DNA from: Clostridiales bacterium DTU070
Lineage (GTDB): Bacteria; Bacillota; Clostridia; DSM-8532
DNA length: 52,677 nucleotides
Direction of reading: 5' to 3'
Assembly: GCA_001513105.1 (NCBI GenBank)
Contig: LFSH01000050.1
Coordinates: forward strand, 1-52,677
This document shows positions 1-9,140 of the stretch, in pieces (within the stretch, counting starts at the first letter, position 1; every line of letters starts with the position of its first letter). Made by a program: the position numbers and the translations under genes. The notes under the pieces were generated by a model. It was not told the origin of the DNA, ran no database searches, and was given only the letters and a program-made list of their open reading frames with translations.

Positions 1-161
1 ATTTTGCGTGAACGGCTAAACACGCATTAACACGTAATAATAAGTTTATTGATCATCCTGGTTTTAAGCAAATTCTCTTTGCAGGACCCAGGTTTATGAA
101 ATTTATTCATGTTTTGCTTACTTAAATTCTATAAAAGTCAAACATATGTGACACAAAATAG

Positions 162-196
162 CCCGGCATCCGGGAAATCCGGGTAATGATGCCGGG
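162..196 (-). terminator. Probable terminator of mutS2
   Basis: A 9-bp GC-rich stem (CCCGGCATC at 162-170 with GATGCCGGG at 188-196) encloses a smaller CCGG/CCGG pairing. On the minus strand it lies about 50 nt past the mutS2 stop and is followed by TATTTTG, a short T tract. The first 160 bases of the window hold nothing else I can recognise. Confidence 0.55.
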
Positions 197-243
197 ACTG
201 ATAATGCAAAAAAACACTATTGTTACAATTATTTACAAACCGT

Positions 244-2628
244 CTATTCCTTTAGCTGTACCACGGTAACACCGGTTTCGCCTTCACCGTATTTACCGAG
301 CCTGAAGGACTTTACATGCGGGTGGCTCTTTAAAAATTCGTTCACACCCTTTCTGAGCACTCCGGTGCCCTTTCCGTGGATTATCGAAACCTCGTGAAGC
401 CCTGCTATTACAGCGTCATCAATATACTTGTCAATCCTGACCCTTGCCTCCTCGATGTTTTGTCCCCGTATATCCAGCTCAAGACCCACGTTTCCGAGTT
501 TTACGCCTGAAACCCTTCTGCTTTGGATACTGTCCATAACCTCCTGCTGTTCATCGACGAGCCTTAACTGGGTAATATGCATCTTTATCTTCATTATTCC
601 CGCCTGGATAAGGACATTCCCGTCCTTGTCGGGCGTTTCCAGGACAGTACCCCTCTGGTTCAGGTTTATTATTGTTACGGCATCTCCGGGTTTCAGGTTT
701 TCGGGCGGTTTTGCATATCCTTTGCGAGGAAGGACGGCTCCAGTTATACGCTCGTCAAGCTCGTTAATCTTCTTCCGCATGCTTTGCCTGAGCTCCATCA
801 TTTCGTTGTCAAGTTTTCTCTCCTGGTACGCTTTTTCCAGCTCTTTAAGCCTTTCCATCATTTCCTCGGCTTCACGCTTTGCATCTGCGAGTATCCTTCT
901 TGCCTCTTCCCTGGCCTTTTTTATAATGTTTTCCTTTTCACTTTCTGTTTTCTGTTTTTCCTCTATGGCCGCTTCCTTTAATCTCTCGATCTCCATCTTT
1001 GCTTTGGCGGCCTGCTCCCGTTCCTTTTCAGTTTCAATCCTGTTTTTCTCTATATCTGACAACACTTCTTCAAATTGTATGTCTTCCCCTGTCAGGAAGT
1101 TTCTGGCTTCTTCGATAATATCTTCGTCAAGGCCGAGTCTTTTTGATATCGCAAATGCGTTGCTTTTCCCCGGAATCCCCACCAAAAGGCGATAGGTCGG
1201 ACGCAGAGTTTCAACATCAAATTCACAGCAGGCATTCCGGACATTCGGCGTTGTCATCGCATAAAGTTTCAGTTCACTGTAATGGGTTGTTGCCATTGTT
1301 CTTATACCGCGTTTTGTAAGCCTGTCAAGGATTGCAGTTGCAAGGGCTGCACCTTCTGTCGGATCCGTGCCGGCCCCAAGTTCATCGAAAAGAACAAGGC
1401 TGTCCTCGTCAATCTCCCTGAGAATGCCGACTATGTTTGTCATATGGGAGGAAAATGTACTCAGGCTCTGTTCAATACTCTGTTCATCGCCAATATCTGC
1501 GAAAACATTCCTGAACACGCACATTTCGCTGTTTTCCGCCGCAGGAATATGAAGCCCGGCCTGCGTCATCAATACAAAAAGGCCCGTGGTTTTAAGCGTT
1601 ACCGTTTTTCCGCCTGTATTAGGTCCTGTTATTACCATTGTTGAAAACTCGTCTCCCAGGCTTATATCGACAGGTACAACAACCGCCGGATCAATCAGCG
1701 GGTGCCTTCCTTTTTTAATTACAATACGCCTCTCGGTGTTAAGTACAGGTTCAACGCCATTCATATCAAGGCTCAGCCTGGCTTTTGCAAATGCAAAGTC
1801 TATGCGTGACAAAAGCCTTACATTCTCGGTCAGCAGATCGGCAATATTGCAAACCTCACCGGTAAGCTCCATAAGGATCCGTTCCACTTCCCGTTCTTCC
1901 CTGATTTTTAGCTGCCTTATCTCGTTGTTTGCCTCCACTACGGCCATTGGTTCAATGAAAATGGTTGCGCCGCTTTGGGAAACATCATGCACAAGGCCCG
2001 GGATCTGGCTGCGGTACTCTGCCTTAACAGGTACAACGTAGCGATCCCCTCTTAATGTGACAACAGCGTCCTGCATGTATTTCCTGTTCTGCGCCGAGCG
2101 GATTATGCTGTTCAGCTTATCCTTTATCGTATCCTGCATACGGCGGATACTTTTCCGGATTGATGCAAGCTCGGGGCTTGCGTAATCTGACAGTTCCTCC
2201 TCTGACTCAATGGACTGGTTCAGCCTGTCCTCGAGGGTCCTGTTTGTTTTCAGGCCATCGCACAAAAGATATATCGTGTTGGCTTCCTCCAGCTCAATTT
2301 TATCCTGCGTAATATAACCCTTCAGCTTTCTTGACACACGAAGCACATCGGCTATCTTCAGCAGCTCGCCGGGATTAAGCATGCCTCCTGCCTCCGCGCG
2401 CCTGATAAAGGGCATGATATCATGAATACCGCCAAGCGGCGGGGAGCCCTTTCTCAGTATACAGATCACTGCATCGGTTGTTTCCTTTTGAAGCTGTTTT
2501 ACTTCATCAAAATCAACCGAAGGCACAAGCGATTCGGCCAGCTCCTTCCCAGGCCGGCTTGATGCCCTGTCTTTCAGCTTTTCAATGATTTTGTCAAATT
2601 CCAGTACTTTTATAACCTTTTCGTTCAT
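244..2628 (-). CDS. mutS2: Endonuclease MutS2 (recombination suppressor / ribosome rescue ATPase)
   Basis: MutS2 proteins are dimeric ATPases with a nicking Smr domain. They limit homologous recombination and, in Bacillus, act on collided ribosomes. The ATPase core shows Walker A GPNTGGKT near residues 335-342 and the Walker B stretch LVLFDELGAGTDP about 80 residues later. A long charged coiled coil follows (about residues 520-640), then a C-terminal Smr domain with LDIRG and the HGKGTG motif. The length of 794 aa is normal for the family. I place the start at the ATG at 2626-2628, preceded by GGAAAGG; a TTG nine codons upstream has no ribosome site. A good sigma-A promoter lies directly upstream. 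The gene appears to be transcribed alone and is complete. Confidence 0.97.
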   Translation of the reverse strand: MNEKVIKVLEFDKIIEKLKDRASSRPGKELAESLVPSVDFDEVKQLQKETTDAVICILRKGSPPLGGIHDIMPFIRRAEAGGMLNPGELLKIADVLRVSRKLKGYITQDKIELEEANTIYLLCDGLKTNRTLEDRLNQSIESEEELSDYASPELASIRKSIRRMQDTIKDKLNSIIRSAQNRKYMQDAVVTLRGDRYVVPVKAEYRSQIPGLVHDVSQSGATIFIEPMAVVEANNEIRQLKIREEREVERILMELTGEVCNIADLLTENVRLLSRIDFAFAKARLSLDMNGVEPVLNTERRIVIKKGRHPLIDPAVVVPVDISLGDEFSTMVITGPNTGGKTVTLKTTGLFVLMTQAGLHIPAAENSEMCVFRNVFADIGDEQSIEQSLSTFSSHMTNIVGILREIDEDSLVLFDELGAGTDPTEGAALATAILDRLTKRGIRTMATTHYSELKLYAMTTPNVRNACCEFDVETLRPTYRLLVGIPGKSNAFAISKRLGLDEDIIEEARNFLTGEDIQFEEVLSDIEKNRIETEKEREQAAKAKMEIERLKEAAIEEKQKTESEKENIIKKAREEARRILADAKREAEEMMERLKELEKAYQERKLDNEMMELRQSMRKKINELDERITGAVLPRKGYAKPPENLKPGDAVTIINLNQRGTVLETPDKDGNVLIQAGIMKIKMHITQLRLVDEQQEVMDSIQSRRVSGVKLGNVGLELDIRGQNIEEARVRIDKYIDDAVIAGLHEVSIIHGKGTGVLRKGVNEFLKSHPHVKSFRLGKYGEGETGVTVVQLKE

Positions 2629-2676
2629 TTCAGCAACCTTTCCGGAATTGTACAAAGTTTCACAGATACGGTTATA

Positions 2677-2704
2677 ATTATAGCATACCGCAAAACAGCT
2701 TCAA
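2677..2704 (-). promoter_or_regulatory. Sigma-A promoter of mutS2
   Basis: The minus strand reads TTGAAG (2699-2704), a 16-bp spacer, then TATAAT (2677-2682). Transcription would start near 2670, giving a leader of about 40 nt before the mutS2 ATG. Confidence 0.6.
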
Positions 2705-2732
2705 ACATTTGAAGGCGTAGAGAATAATTATA

Positions 2733-2759
2733 AATAAAAAAGACGGGGGTTACCCGTCT
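2733..2759 (-). terminator. Rho-independent terminator of the amidase gene
   Basis: A 7-bp stem (AGACGGG at 2741-2747 with CCCGTCT at 2753-2759) is followed on the minus strand by TTTTTT. The stop codon of the amidase gene overlaps the first arm, so termination comes immediately after translation ends. Confidence 0.85.
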
Positions 2760-3828
2760 ATTGCCGGAGTGCTTCAATTATGCTTTTCAGCAGCGATTCC
2801 GCCGCCTTGTATTGAAAATCGCTGGTAACAAGCCGCTCCAGTTCAGACTTGTTCGTCATGAACCCGAGTTCGGCCAAAACCGCAGGCATTTTCGTCTCTC
2901 TTGTAACAACCAGGTTTGGTCTTGGTATTATGCCCCAGTCCCGTGCATTCAGGTCATTAACCAGGTTTTTCTGCACGATCTGGGCAAACTTCTGCCCGTT
3001 CATCCTTGTGTCTTTTGACGTTGGATAATAAAGTGTCATTACTCCTTTTGCACCGGAATTTGTAGATGCGTTGTGGTGGATGCTTACAAACAGGTCAGCC
3101 TTAAGATTGTTGGCAATATCGGCTCTTTGATAAAGCCCTACAAACACGTCCTCCGAACGGGTCATGTAGACCGTTGCGCCGGCTTTTTGCAGCATTTCCT
3201 TCAGTATTTTCGCCACCTGAAGGTTCAGCGTCTTTTCCTCAATGCCCCATGCCACCGCCCCGGGATCGCTTCCGCCATGCCCCGGGTCCAGTACAATTAT
3301 CCTGTTTTTAAGCGCTTCAACTGTTTCGTCTTTTTCTTCGTTGTCATAGAACTCTTCCGGTATCTGTCCCTTAGTGGATACGAATACCGAATCCTTTTTG
3401 CCGTTCCATGCAATTTTTGCACCTAATGCTTCAACTACATACCTGATGGGAATCATTATCGTACCATTATGTATTGTTGGCTGAGCCGGCATTTTTTCAA
3501 CGTTTGTTCCGTTTGCACAGTTGTAGTTGGAGATATACATGGTTAAATTCCGGCCTTCTGAACGTATTCTGATTCTCCAGATTTCAGGCTCCCATTCGTA
3601 GGTTGCACCCAAAAATTCGACTGTATCAAGGGGTACCAGCAAACTGTAGTTCTGGGTCAGGAACCCGTTTTCTGTTTTAATCAGTTGATTGTCAATCCAA
3701 AGGCTTGTATTACAGGAGTAATATTCACTTTTATCCTGGGCTGAAACTTTAAGCACTCCAAAAAATAAAATCAGAAAAGCAAATGATGTCACAACCTTTT
3801 TCAGCACGGATAATACAGCCCCCCGCAT
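2758..3828 (-). CDS. Secreted N-acetylmuramoyl-L-alanine amidase with copper-amine-oxidase-like N-domain
   Basis: This enzyme cleaves the amide bond between N-acetylmuramic acid and L-alanine in peptidoglycan. A signal peptide (about residues 8-31, hydrophobic core FAFLILFFGVL) sends it outside the cell. Residues about 40-150 resemble the Cu_amine_oxidN1 domain often found on clostridial wall enzymes. Residues about 175-355 are a zinc amidase_3 domain: LDPGHGG (His), EEKTLN (Glu), VSIHHN (His) and the catalytic Glu in LAELGF are all visible. The ATG at 3826-3828 lacks a clear ribosome site; a GTG at 3805-3807 preceded by GGGGGG fits better and still leaves a full signal peptide. It is a single gene with its own terminator. 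Roles in growth, cell separation or sporulation cannot be told apart from sequence. Confidence 0.9.
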   Translation of the reverse strand: MRGAVLSVLKKVVTSFAFLILFFGVLKVSAQDKSEYYSCNTSLWIDNQLIKTENGFLTQNYSLLVPLDTVEFLGATYEWEPEIWRIRIRSEGRNLTMYISNYNCANGTNVEKMPAQPTIHNGTIMIPIRYVVEALGAKIAWNGKKDSVFVSTKGQIPEEFYDNEEKDETVEALKNRIIVLDPGHGGSDPGAVAWGIEEKTLNLQVAKILKEMLQKAGATVYMTRSEDVFVGLYQRADIANNLKADLFVSIHHNASTNSGAKGVMTLYYPTSKDTRMNGQKFAQIVQKNLVNDLNARDWGIIPRPNLVVTRETKMPAVLAELGFMTNKSELERLVTSDFQYKAAESLLKSIIEALRQ

Positions 3829-4004
3829 GACATATGTGTTTTTTTACCCGTATCCCGCCTGTTTGCCTGAACCGGCAGAAAAACCGGGCTGATTATATCT
3901 TTACATAAAAAAGCATGCAGGGCAATAGGCTTAAACTAACCGTAAGGAAAGATAAACACTTTAAACCGAAATGTTAACGAAATGAAATATATGACATCAG
4001 GTAT

Positions 4005-4544
4005 TCAGAAATTCCTTTGAATTTTAGGCTGTATTTTCTGTATATAATACTGTGTCCAGAGCGAAAAAAGCCAGTCAAAAAAGAAAAACAGGACCTGGAG
4101 TATCAGTATTATAACCGCAATATGAAGAATCTCAAACAGCCTTCCCGGAACCAGCTGCAGAACATTTACGGCAATGTTCCAGAGAAAGTACAGGGATAAG
4201 TTGAAGAAAGCAAATTTCAATATCCATTCAATTATTAATTTATACAGCCTTTCTATATGGCTTTTCACAAGGGCGTATATACCGAAAAACATGGCGTACG
4301 GCAGAACAGCGGTCTTTTCAGGCACTATCAGGAAAGAAATCAGGGATATTGCAATATAACCCGCCCAGCCATATGCCAAACCGCATTCCATTATAATAAC
4401 CGAAAGAAGGAATGTGGATAATACATAGAACCCTAATTTTCCGGTGGGTGAAATATTCTCAAGCAGTAATACCGCAGCGCTTAATGCCGTTATAATTCCT
4501 GAAAGCGCTATTTTTTTAGTGCTGAATCTATTTGAACTTTCCAT
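4005..4544 (-). CDS. Predicted integral membrane protein, unknown function
   Basis: A 179-aa hydrophobic protein with about five membrane segments, a short charged N-terminus and a basic C-terminal tail (QKIQPKIQRN). The layout, starting KIALSGIITALSAAV, recalls the substrate-binding S components of ECF vitamin transporters, but I see no motif that names a substrate. The start is supported by AGGTG seven bases before the ATG. It is the last gene of the asp23-DUF5685-dnaJ run, 63 nt after the DnaJ gene. No clear terminator is visible in the 176 nt downstream. Confidence 0.75.
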   Translation of the reverse strand: MESSNRFSTKKIALSGIITALSAAVLLLENISPTGKLGFYVLSTFLLSVIIMECGLAYGWAGYIAISLISFLIVPEKTAVLPYAMFFGIYALVKSHIERLYKLIIEWILKFAFFNLSLYFLWNIAVNVLQLVPGRLFEILHIAVIILILQVLFFFFDWLFSLWTQYYIQKIQPKIQRNF

Positions 4545-4607
4545 ATGGATTCACCTGAAATTCTGTCATTCTCAAAATCATGAAAACATGGTGCAGGTTC
4601 GGCGGAC

Positions 4608-5282
4608 TTAACAGCAGGCTATTAAGTCTCCCCCGCAGCATTCGCATAAACTGTCGGCACACCACAGGGTTGTGCATACAGAACACATATCGGGGCCTTG
4701 ATGATAACCGCCCCTGTAATAATTGGGGTTGTAGCGGTATGCATTAAACTGGGTATTGACGCGGCTTAACGCATCGCGGTACTCCATATTGCCGGGATCC
4801 ATCTGTACCGCCCTTTGCAGGTGAACATTGGCCCTGTCATACCATCCGCGTCTCAGGAAAAGCAGCCCCTGGAGATAATTCCATGTTGCATCACGCACAG
4901 GCATGGAATCCAGCAACCTCTGGGCCTGCGCGAAATTCCCGTTCTGTATCAGCATTTTTATCTGGTACACGAGCCGGCTGTTGTCTGAATAACCGCCATA
5001 ATAGCCCGAGCCGGTACCCTGGCTTTGCTGCTGCCTCTGGTACTGCTGCTGTTGTTGCTGCTGCCGCTGATACTGCTGCTGGCGCTGATTATTGTTTGCA
5101 TTCTTTATTAAATAATCATAGGCTTCATTTATCTCACGGAGCTTTTCCTCAGCCAGATCAGAAAGAGGATTATCCATATACCTGTCAGGATGGTACTTCT
5201 TGACAAGTTCCCTGTATGCCTTTTTTATTTCTTCTATGCTTGCGCCCTCTTTCAGTCCCAAAACTTCATAAGGATTTTTCAT
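4608..5282 (-). CDS. J-domain protein with Gln-rich linker, TPR region and Cys-rich tail
   Basis: Residues 1-65 form a J domain with the HPD signature at 31-33, which stimulates DnaK-type Hsp70 ATPase activity. Residues about 63-88 are an unusual linker of Gln, Arg and Tyr with runs of up to seven Gln. Residues about 103-175 look like two TPR helical hairpins ([17 protein letters not shown]). A Tyr/Asn/Gly stretch follows, and the last 25 residues hold eight Cys including CSVC and CECC, suggesting metal binding. The start at ATG 5280-5282 is chosen because GGGAG precedes it and the J domain begins at once. It overlaps the end of the DUF5685 gene by 17 nt, so the two are likely translationally coupled. 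The client is unknown. It is not DnaJ proper: the G/F region and CxxCxGxG repeats are absent. Confidence 0.88.
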   Translation of the reverse strand: MKNPYEVLGLKEGASIEEIKKAYRELVKKYHPDRYMDNPLSDLAEEKLREINEAYDYLIKNANNNQRQQQYQRQQQQQQQYQRQQQSQGTGSGYYGGYSDNSRLVYQIKMLIQNGNFAQAQRLLDSMPVRDATWNYLQGLLFLRRGWYDRANVHLQRAVQMDPGNMEYRDALSRVNTQFNAYRYNPNYYRGGYHQGPDMCSVCTTLWCADSLCECCGGDLIACC

Positions 5283-6147
5283 GACAATCTGCTCCCATCT
5301 GCAACACATTACGGGTTTTGATTAATAACCCGCGGTATATAATGTTTTCCAGGATGCTTTTGTTCTTCTTTATATCCAGCAGGGAAAACGCCTTTTCCAG
5401 TTCACTCAGGGAATAGACAAGAACAAACTCGGTCTTTTCCCTGATTCTTTCCCTGAACGATTCAACCCCTTCGCCGTCGTCATACCCGAACTGCACTGTC
5501 AGCGGATTATATGACCGGCTTTTTACATTGTCTTCAATATCGTCATATGCATCCAGCAAATAAATCCACTTTCCAAGATTGTATCCGACCCATCCGAGTA
5601 CTTTGCCTATGTTTTCACAATCACTTGCATAAAGGAATATACTCTGCATCAGCCTCGCAAAAGGTTCACAGGCTTCGTCAATGCTGTCGCAGTTCCGCTT
5701 CTCCAGTTCCTTCAGGTTATTCAGCTCTTCTTCAACAGCATTGACAAGGTCGGGATACTTCCTTTTAACTCTCCTGTAACCTTTTTTCAGTACAGCCATG
5801 CCGGCAGGCCCTATTAGCCTTTTTTCGTCCTGCCACTTGTCTTTTAGATTATAATACGCAAGAAGAATATTAATGTCTGATGCATACTCAACCGCAAAAT
5901 TACTGTCCACGATGTACCTTTTGTTAAGCGGGTGAACAAGGCACCTTCTGTGCTTACCGGATACAGGTGCTTTATCCAGCGAATCTATTAGCAATGCCAA
6001 AAAAGCACAGTCATAGGAAAGAACAATTCGTCCCCTGTGCCCGGCTTTTTTCGCAATTGTTTTGCAAACACCGCAGTAATATCCCCGAAAAACCTCAAAC
6101 TCGCATATTTTCAAATCGGGTTTATCGGGTGTTATATAACCGAACAT
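5266..6147 (-). CDS. DUF5685 family protein
   Basis: A 293-aa largely helical protein without signal peptide. It opens with a conserved block ([12 protein letters not shown], then YYCGVCK) containing a CxxC pair, further Cys at DCAFLALL and RCLVHP, and near residue 200 an acidic motif, [10 protein letters not shown] assign it to the uncharacterised DUF5685 family from the N-terminal block. The acidic motif on a helical fold resembles the Asp-rich metal sites of polyprenyl or squalene synthases, but that is only an inference. It lies 8 nt after asp23 and overlaps the J-domain gene, so the three are co-transcribed and may act together at the envelope or in protein quality control. The ribosome site (GGAAG, 13 nt before ATG) is poorly spaced. 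Confidence 0.8.
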   Translation of the reverse strand: MFGYITPDKPDLKICEFEVFRGYYCGVCKTIAKKAGHRGRIVLSYDCAFLALLIDSLDKAPVSGKHRRCLVHPLNKRYIVDSNFAVEYASDINILLAYYNLKDKWQDEKRLIGPAGMAVLKKGYRRVKRKYPDLVNAVEEELNNLKELEKRNCDSIDEACEPFARLMQSIFLYASDCENIGKVLGWVGYNLGKWIYLLDAYDDIEDNVKSRSYNPLTVQFGYDDGEGVESFRERIREKTEFVLVYSLSELEKAFSLLDIKKNKSILENIIYRGLLIKTRNVLQMGADCHEKSL

Positions 6148-6155
6148 ATAATTAA

Positions 6156-6611
6156 TTAAACTTCCTTTTCATTCTCTTCAGTTTCAATCTCTGTTTTCTT
6201 CGGCTCCTTGTCAAAACTGACGCCCTGGACGTGGACATTTATTTCGTTGACATTAAGCCCGGTCATGCTCTCCACATTCTGCTTGATGCGCTCCTGGAGT
6301 TTCCATGCAACATCAGGTATACGTGCCCCGTATTCCACAACAACATGAAGATCTATGTTTACCGAACGGTTTTCGGTAATATCCACCTTTATTCCCTTAA
6401 ACGGGTTTTTTCTGCCTAAAACCTGTGAAATATTGCCTGCAATACCTCCGCTGAGGCTGGCAACACCCTTTACTTCCATAGCTGCATTGCTGGCTATGAC
6501 CGAAACCACCTCGCTTGAGATCCGTATTTCCCCCAGTCCTTCATTTTCCGCTGCAACGGGCTGAACCTCAGCTTCTGCCTGATTTACTGCCTTTACCTTT
6601 TCGTCCGCCAT
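6156..6611 (-). CDS. Asp23/Gls24 family envelope stress protein
   Basis: A 151-aa protein whose core (about residues 25-125) matches the Asp23 (DUF322) family: IRISSEVVSVIASNAAMEVKG, a GG loop, then the strand pair NIDLHVVVEYGARIPDVAWKLQ and VNEINVHVQGV. Members assemble at the membrane through small membrane anchors and are linked to cell-envelope homeostasis. The ends are charged and low in complexity (Glu/Lys rich C-terminus). The start has a strong GGAGAG site. It is the first gene of a four-gene minus-strand run and is divergent from ylbJ. No AmaP-like anchor gene is present in the window. Confidence 0.93.
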   Translation of the reverse strand: MADEKVKAVNQAEAEVQPVAAENEGLGEIRISSEVVSVIASNAAMEVKGVASLSGGIAGNISQVLGRKNPFKGIKVDITENRSVNIDLHVVVEYGARIPDVAWKLQERIKQNVESMTGLNVNEINVHVQGVSFDKEPKKTEIETEENEKEV

Positions 6612-6800
6612 TTATTTCACTCTCCTTCAATATATTTGAACTTTCCTTACCTATACTATACGATAACATAAACAAAAAATACCGGTTTTTGGTCTCATCA
6701 TGCATAATATTTACCGCACTAATAAAAATATTATACCACATCCCGGAAAAGCTGAAAACCTTACAATGCAGGAAATCTTTCAGCACCCGTGCTTTACAGG

Positions 6801-6830
6801 TCATTATATCCCGAATCGGACCATATAGAT
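6801..6830 (+). promoter_or_regulatory. Possible SigE-type sporulation promoter of ylbJ
   Basis: TCATTAT (6801-6807), a 14-bp gap, then CATATAGAT (6822-6830) resembles the mother-cell SigE pattern (-35 ATA-rich, -10 CATACAAT-like). A 12-bp perfect palindrome, GAGCATATGCTC (6842-6853), follows near the expected start and could be an operator or chance. The 270-bp region is shared with the divergent asp23 operon. Confidence 0.35.
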
Positions 6831-6882
6831 AAATAAGATACGAGCATATGCTCATTCTGTTTGAATCATCGGAGAAACGGGC

Positions 6883-8025
6883 ATGAAGAAAAATGCAAAT
6901 ATGCGGGGTTTTCTTACAGTTACCCTGCTTACCGGTTTATTCATACTGCTGATACTGGATACCGAAGGTGTATTGTCTTCGGGACAAAAAGCCGTTGAGC
7001 TTTGCCTGAATGTGATTATTCCGTCTCTTCTGCCTTTTTTTATTGTATCCAGGCTAATCATGAATACCGGGGCAATCCGCATTATAAGCCGTTTGTCAGC
7101 GCCGGTTGTCAAACCGCTTTTCAACCTCCCCGGTGCGGCATCCTTTCCGATAATTGCGGGATGGTTCAGCGGTTATCCTGCAGGTGCAAAATATACAGCC
7201 GATTTGTACAAGAAAGGCCTGCTGACTCGACCCCAGGCAGAAAGGCTTCTTTGCTTCTGCAACAATTCGGGGCCGTTATTTATTGCAGGCGCGGTGGGAA
7301 CAGGCTATTTCAACAGTCCGCAGCTCGGCCTTGTTCTTCTTGCGTGCCATATATCAGCAAGTTTTACCGTGGGAATCCTGCAGCGCATTATATTTAAAGA
7401 TGACCCGGAAAAGAAAGATAAGACCAAATCGCAGTTACCGGTCAGAATCGAATTCTCAAGCAGAATGCTTACAGACGCAATAGTGGATTCAATGTCGGTC
7501 CTTTTGCAGATATGCGGTACAATAGTATTCTTTGCTGTCCTTGTACAGGCTATTGAAACGGCAGGTGTTTTTTCGGTTATCAATAAACCTGCCGGGCTTA
7601 TAACCGGGGTTAATATATCGGATTATATAGAAGCATTAACGACAGGGTGCCTTGAAATAACCTACGGCCTGTTTCTTCTCAGCCGCTCAGCGGCTATACC
7701 CGTTTATCATAAAATAATACTTTCGTCTTTTCTCTGCGGTTTCGGCGGGTTTTCGGTTTTTACACAGGTCACCTTTTTCTGCCCGGAGAAAATAAAACTG
7801 GGAAAGTATTTATGCGGAAAACTAATACATGGATTTGTTGCATCAGTATATACAGCGCTGTTCATAAAAAATCTTTCCATCCCTGTAATGACTTATACCG
7901 GGGAAATCTATAACACCGGGTTTTCAAAGGGTATTATTCTGCCTGGATACATTGTTCTTCTGGCATTACTTGTTATGTATTATATAATATTGCACTGCCG
8001 GGGCAGCTATCTTCGCAGGCACTGA
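6883..8025 (+). CDS. ylbJ: Sporulation integral membrane protein YlbJ
   Basis: A 380-aa polytopic membrane protein of the nucleoside-recognition (Gate) fold family. In Bacillus subtilis ylbJ is made in the mother cell under SigE and is needed for heat-resistant spores. Family signs here are the opening hydrophobic helix, CLNVIIPSLLPFFIVSRL near residue 45, GWFSGYPAGAK near residue 88, CNNSGPLFI near residue 123 and CGFGGFSVFTQ near residue 285. It is preceded by GGAGAAACGGGC. Upstream sequence resembles a SigE promoter. It is the only plus-strand gene in this region and is convergent with the coiled-coil gene next to coaD, which ends 20 nt away. It is complete. Confidence 0.93.
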   Translation: MKKNANMRGFLTVTLLTGLFILLILDTEGVLSSGQKAVELCLNVIIPSLLPFFIVSRLIMNTGAIRIISRLSAPVVKPLFNLPGAASFPIIAGWFSGYPAGAKYTADLYKKGLLTRPQAERLLCFCNNSGPLFIAGAVGTGYFNSPQLGLVLLACHISASFTVGILQRIIFKDDPEKKDKTKSQLPVRIEFSSRMLTDAIVDSMSVLLQICGTIVFFAVLVQAIETAGVFSVINKPAGLITGVNISDYIEALTTGCLEITYGLFLLSRSAAIPVYHKIILSSFLCGFGGFSVFTQVTFFCPEKIKLGKYLCGKLIHGFVASVYTALFIKNLSIPVMTYTGEIYNTGFSKGIILPGYIVLLALLVMYYIILHCRGSYLRRH

Positions 8026-8045
8026 CACAAGGCCGGCCCTCCCGG

Positions 8046-8483
8046 TTACTTCAGTTCATCCCGGTTTGCCTTTATTACTTCAAGCGTATCCTCAAGTATT
8101 TCTTCAACCTTGCTGAGAATACTGTCTGCGTATTCCCTGGTTCCAAGACGTATTTCCCGGGCATTCTTCTTCGCATTGTTGATGATTACTTCCGCCTGCT
8201 CGTATGCCCTGCGGCTGATCTCATGTTCATCCACCATCGCGGCTATACGGCTTTCGGCGTTTTTTACAATATTGTCAGCTTCCTGCTGCGCTTCTGCAAG
8301 AATCCGGGAACGCTCCTTGCTGACCCAGTTGGCCTGCTTTATATCGTCGGGCAGCTTAAGGCGAATATCCTGAATGATTTCAAGGAGTTCGCTTCTGTCA
8401 ACCATGCATTTACCGCTGAAAGGTACCGAAATACCGTTTTCAATAGCGTCCTCCAATGCCTCCAATAAAGATAGAATCTCCAT
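8046..8483 (-). CDS. Coiled-coil protein (ATP synthase b-subunit-like), unknown function
   Basis: A 145-aa soluble protein dominated by helix from about residue 50 to the end, with an Ala/Glu/Arg-rich coiled coil (SRILAEAQQEADNIVKNAES) like F- or V-type ATPase stator subunits and DivIVA-like proteins. No membrane segment is present, so it is not a real ATPase b subunit. The start is the ATG at 8481-8483, with GGGGG seven bases before it; a longer reading upstream lacks support. It follows coaD by 90 nt and probably belongs to the recG-rsmD-coaD transcription unit. The position next to coaD is common in clostridia, but the function is unknown. Confidence 0.8.
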   Translation of the reverse strand: MEILSLLEALEDAIENGISVPFSGKCMVDRSELLEIIQDIRLKLPDDIKQANWVSKERSRILAEAQQEADNIVKNAESRIAAMVDEHEISRRAYEQAEVIINNAKKNAREIRLGTREYADSILSKVEEILEDTLEVIKANRDELK

Positions 8484-8573
8484 TCTTTTTCCCCCTGGCA
8501 TAAATATAATTCGTTTCCGATATCCCGGGTCACACCGGCGGTGAACAAGGAATGACGGCACATAAGCTGTATA

Positions 8574-9056
8574 TTAGTAAACTCTTAGCTTCTGATAAAT
8601 CTGATCTACAATCTGTTCAGGCACCAAATCCCTTATGTTGCCTCCGTAGGATGCAAGCTCCCTGACAGCGCTGGAGCTCAAGTATGAATATTTTATATTG
8701 GTCATCATAAAAAGAGTTTCAACTTCAGGAGCAAGGTTTTTATTCAATAAAGCCATCTGGAATTCGTATTCAAAATCAGAAACCGCCCTGAGCCCTTTTA
8801 TGACTGTTGTAGCGTTATGCTTCCTCATAAAGTCCACAAGCAAACCCGAAAAAGGAATTACCTCTATATTATCCCTTCCCTTCAGTACCTGTTCAAGGAA
8901 AGAAACTCTCTCTTCCATTGTAAAGGCCGGTGACTTGCTGCGGTTTTTCAGCACAGCCACAATCAGCTTGTCACACAGCTTTGCAGCGCGCTCTATAATA
9001 TCCATATGTCCGTTTGTAACGGGATCAAAACTGCCAGGATAAACAAATATTTTCAA
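8574..9056 (-). CDS. coaD: Phosphopantetheine adenylyltransferase
   Basis: This enzyme joins 4'-phosphopantetheine and ATP to give dephospho-CoA, the penultimate step of coenzyme A synthesis, in the cytoplasm. The nucleotidyltransferase motifs are present: [14 protein letters not shown] at the N-terminus and [15 protein letters not shown] near residue 128. The length of 160 aa is typical. It starts with TTG at 9054-9056, preceded by AGAGGGG at good spacing; no ATG fits. It sits downstream of rsmD with an 84-nt gap. Confidence 0.97.
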   Translation of the reverse strand: MKIFVYPGSFDPVTNGHMDIIERAAKLCDKLIVAVLKNRSKSPAFTMEERVSFLEQVLKGRDNIEVIPFSGLLVDFMRKHNATTVIKGLRAVSDFEYEFQMALLNKNLAPEVETLFMMTNIKYSYLSSSAVRELASYGGNIRDLVPEQIVDQIYQKLRVY

Positions 9057-9140
9057 CTATATAACCCCTCTCAGTACCAGCAGCAGGCTTGCTGCAGTTT
9101 ATGTACATGCTTCCGGAAGAATCCGCCCGTCTGCCTGAAA

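Noticed and set aside
428..1195. 255-codon open frame on the plus strand inside mutS2
   Set aside because: Ser/Phe-rich shadow of the mutS2 coding strand; no ribosome site and no family features.
6568..6855. 95-codon open frame on the minus strand upstream of asp23
   Set aside because: Overlaps the start of asp23 in another frame and covers the divergent promoter region; no ribosome site.
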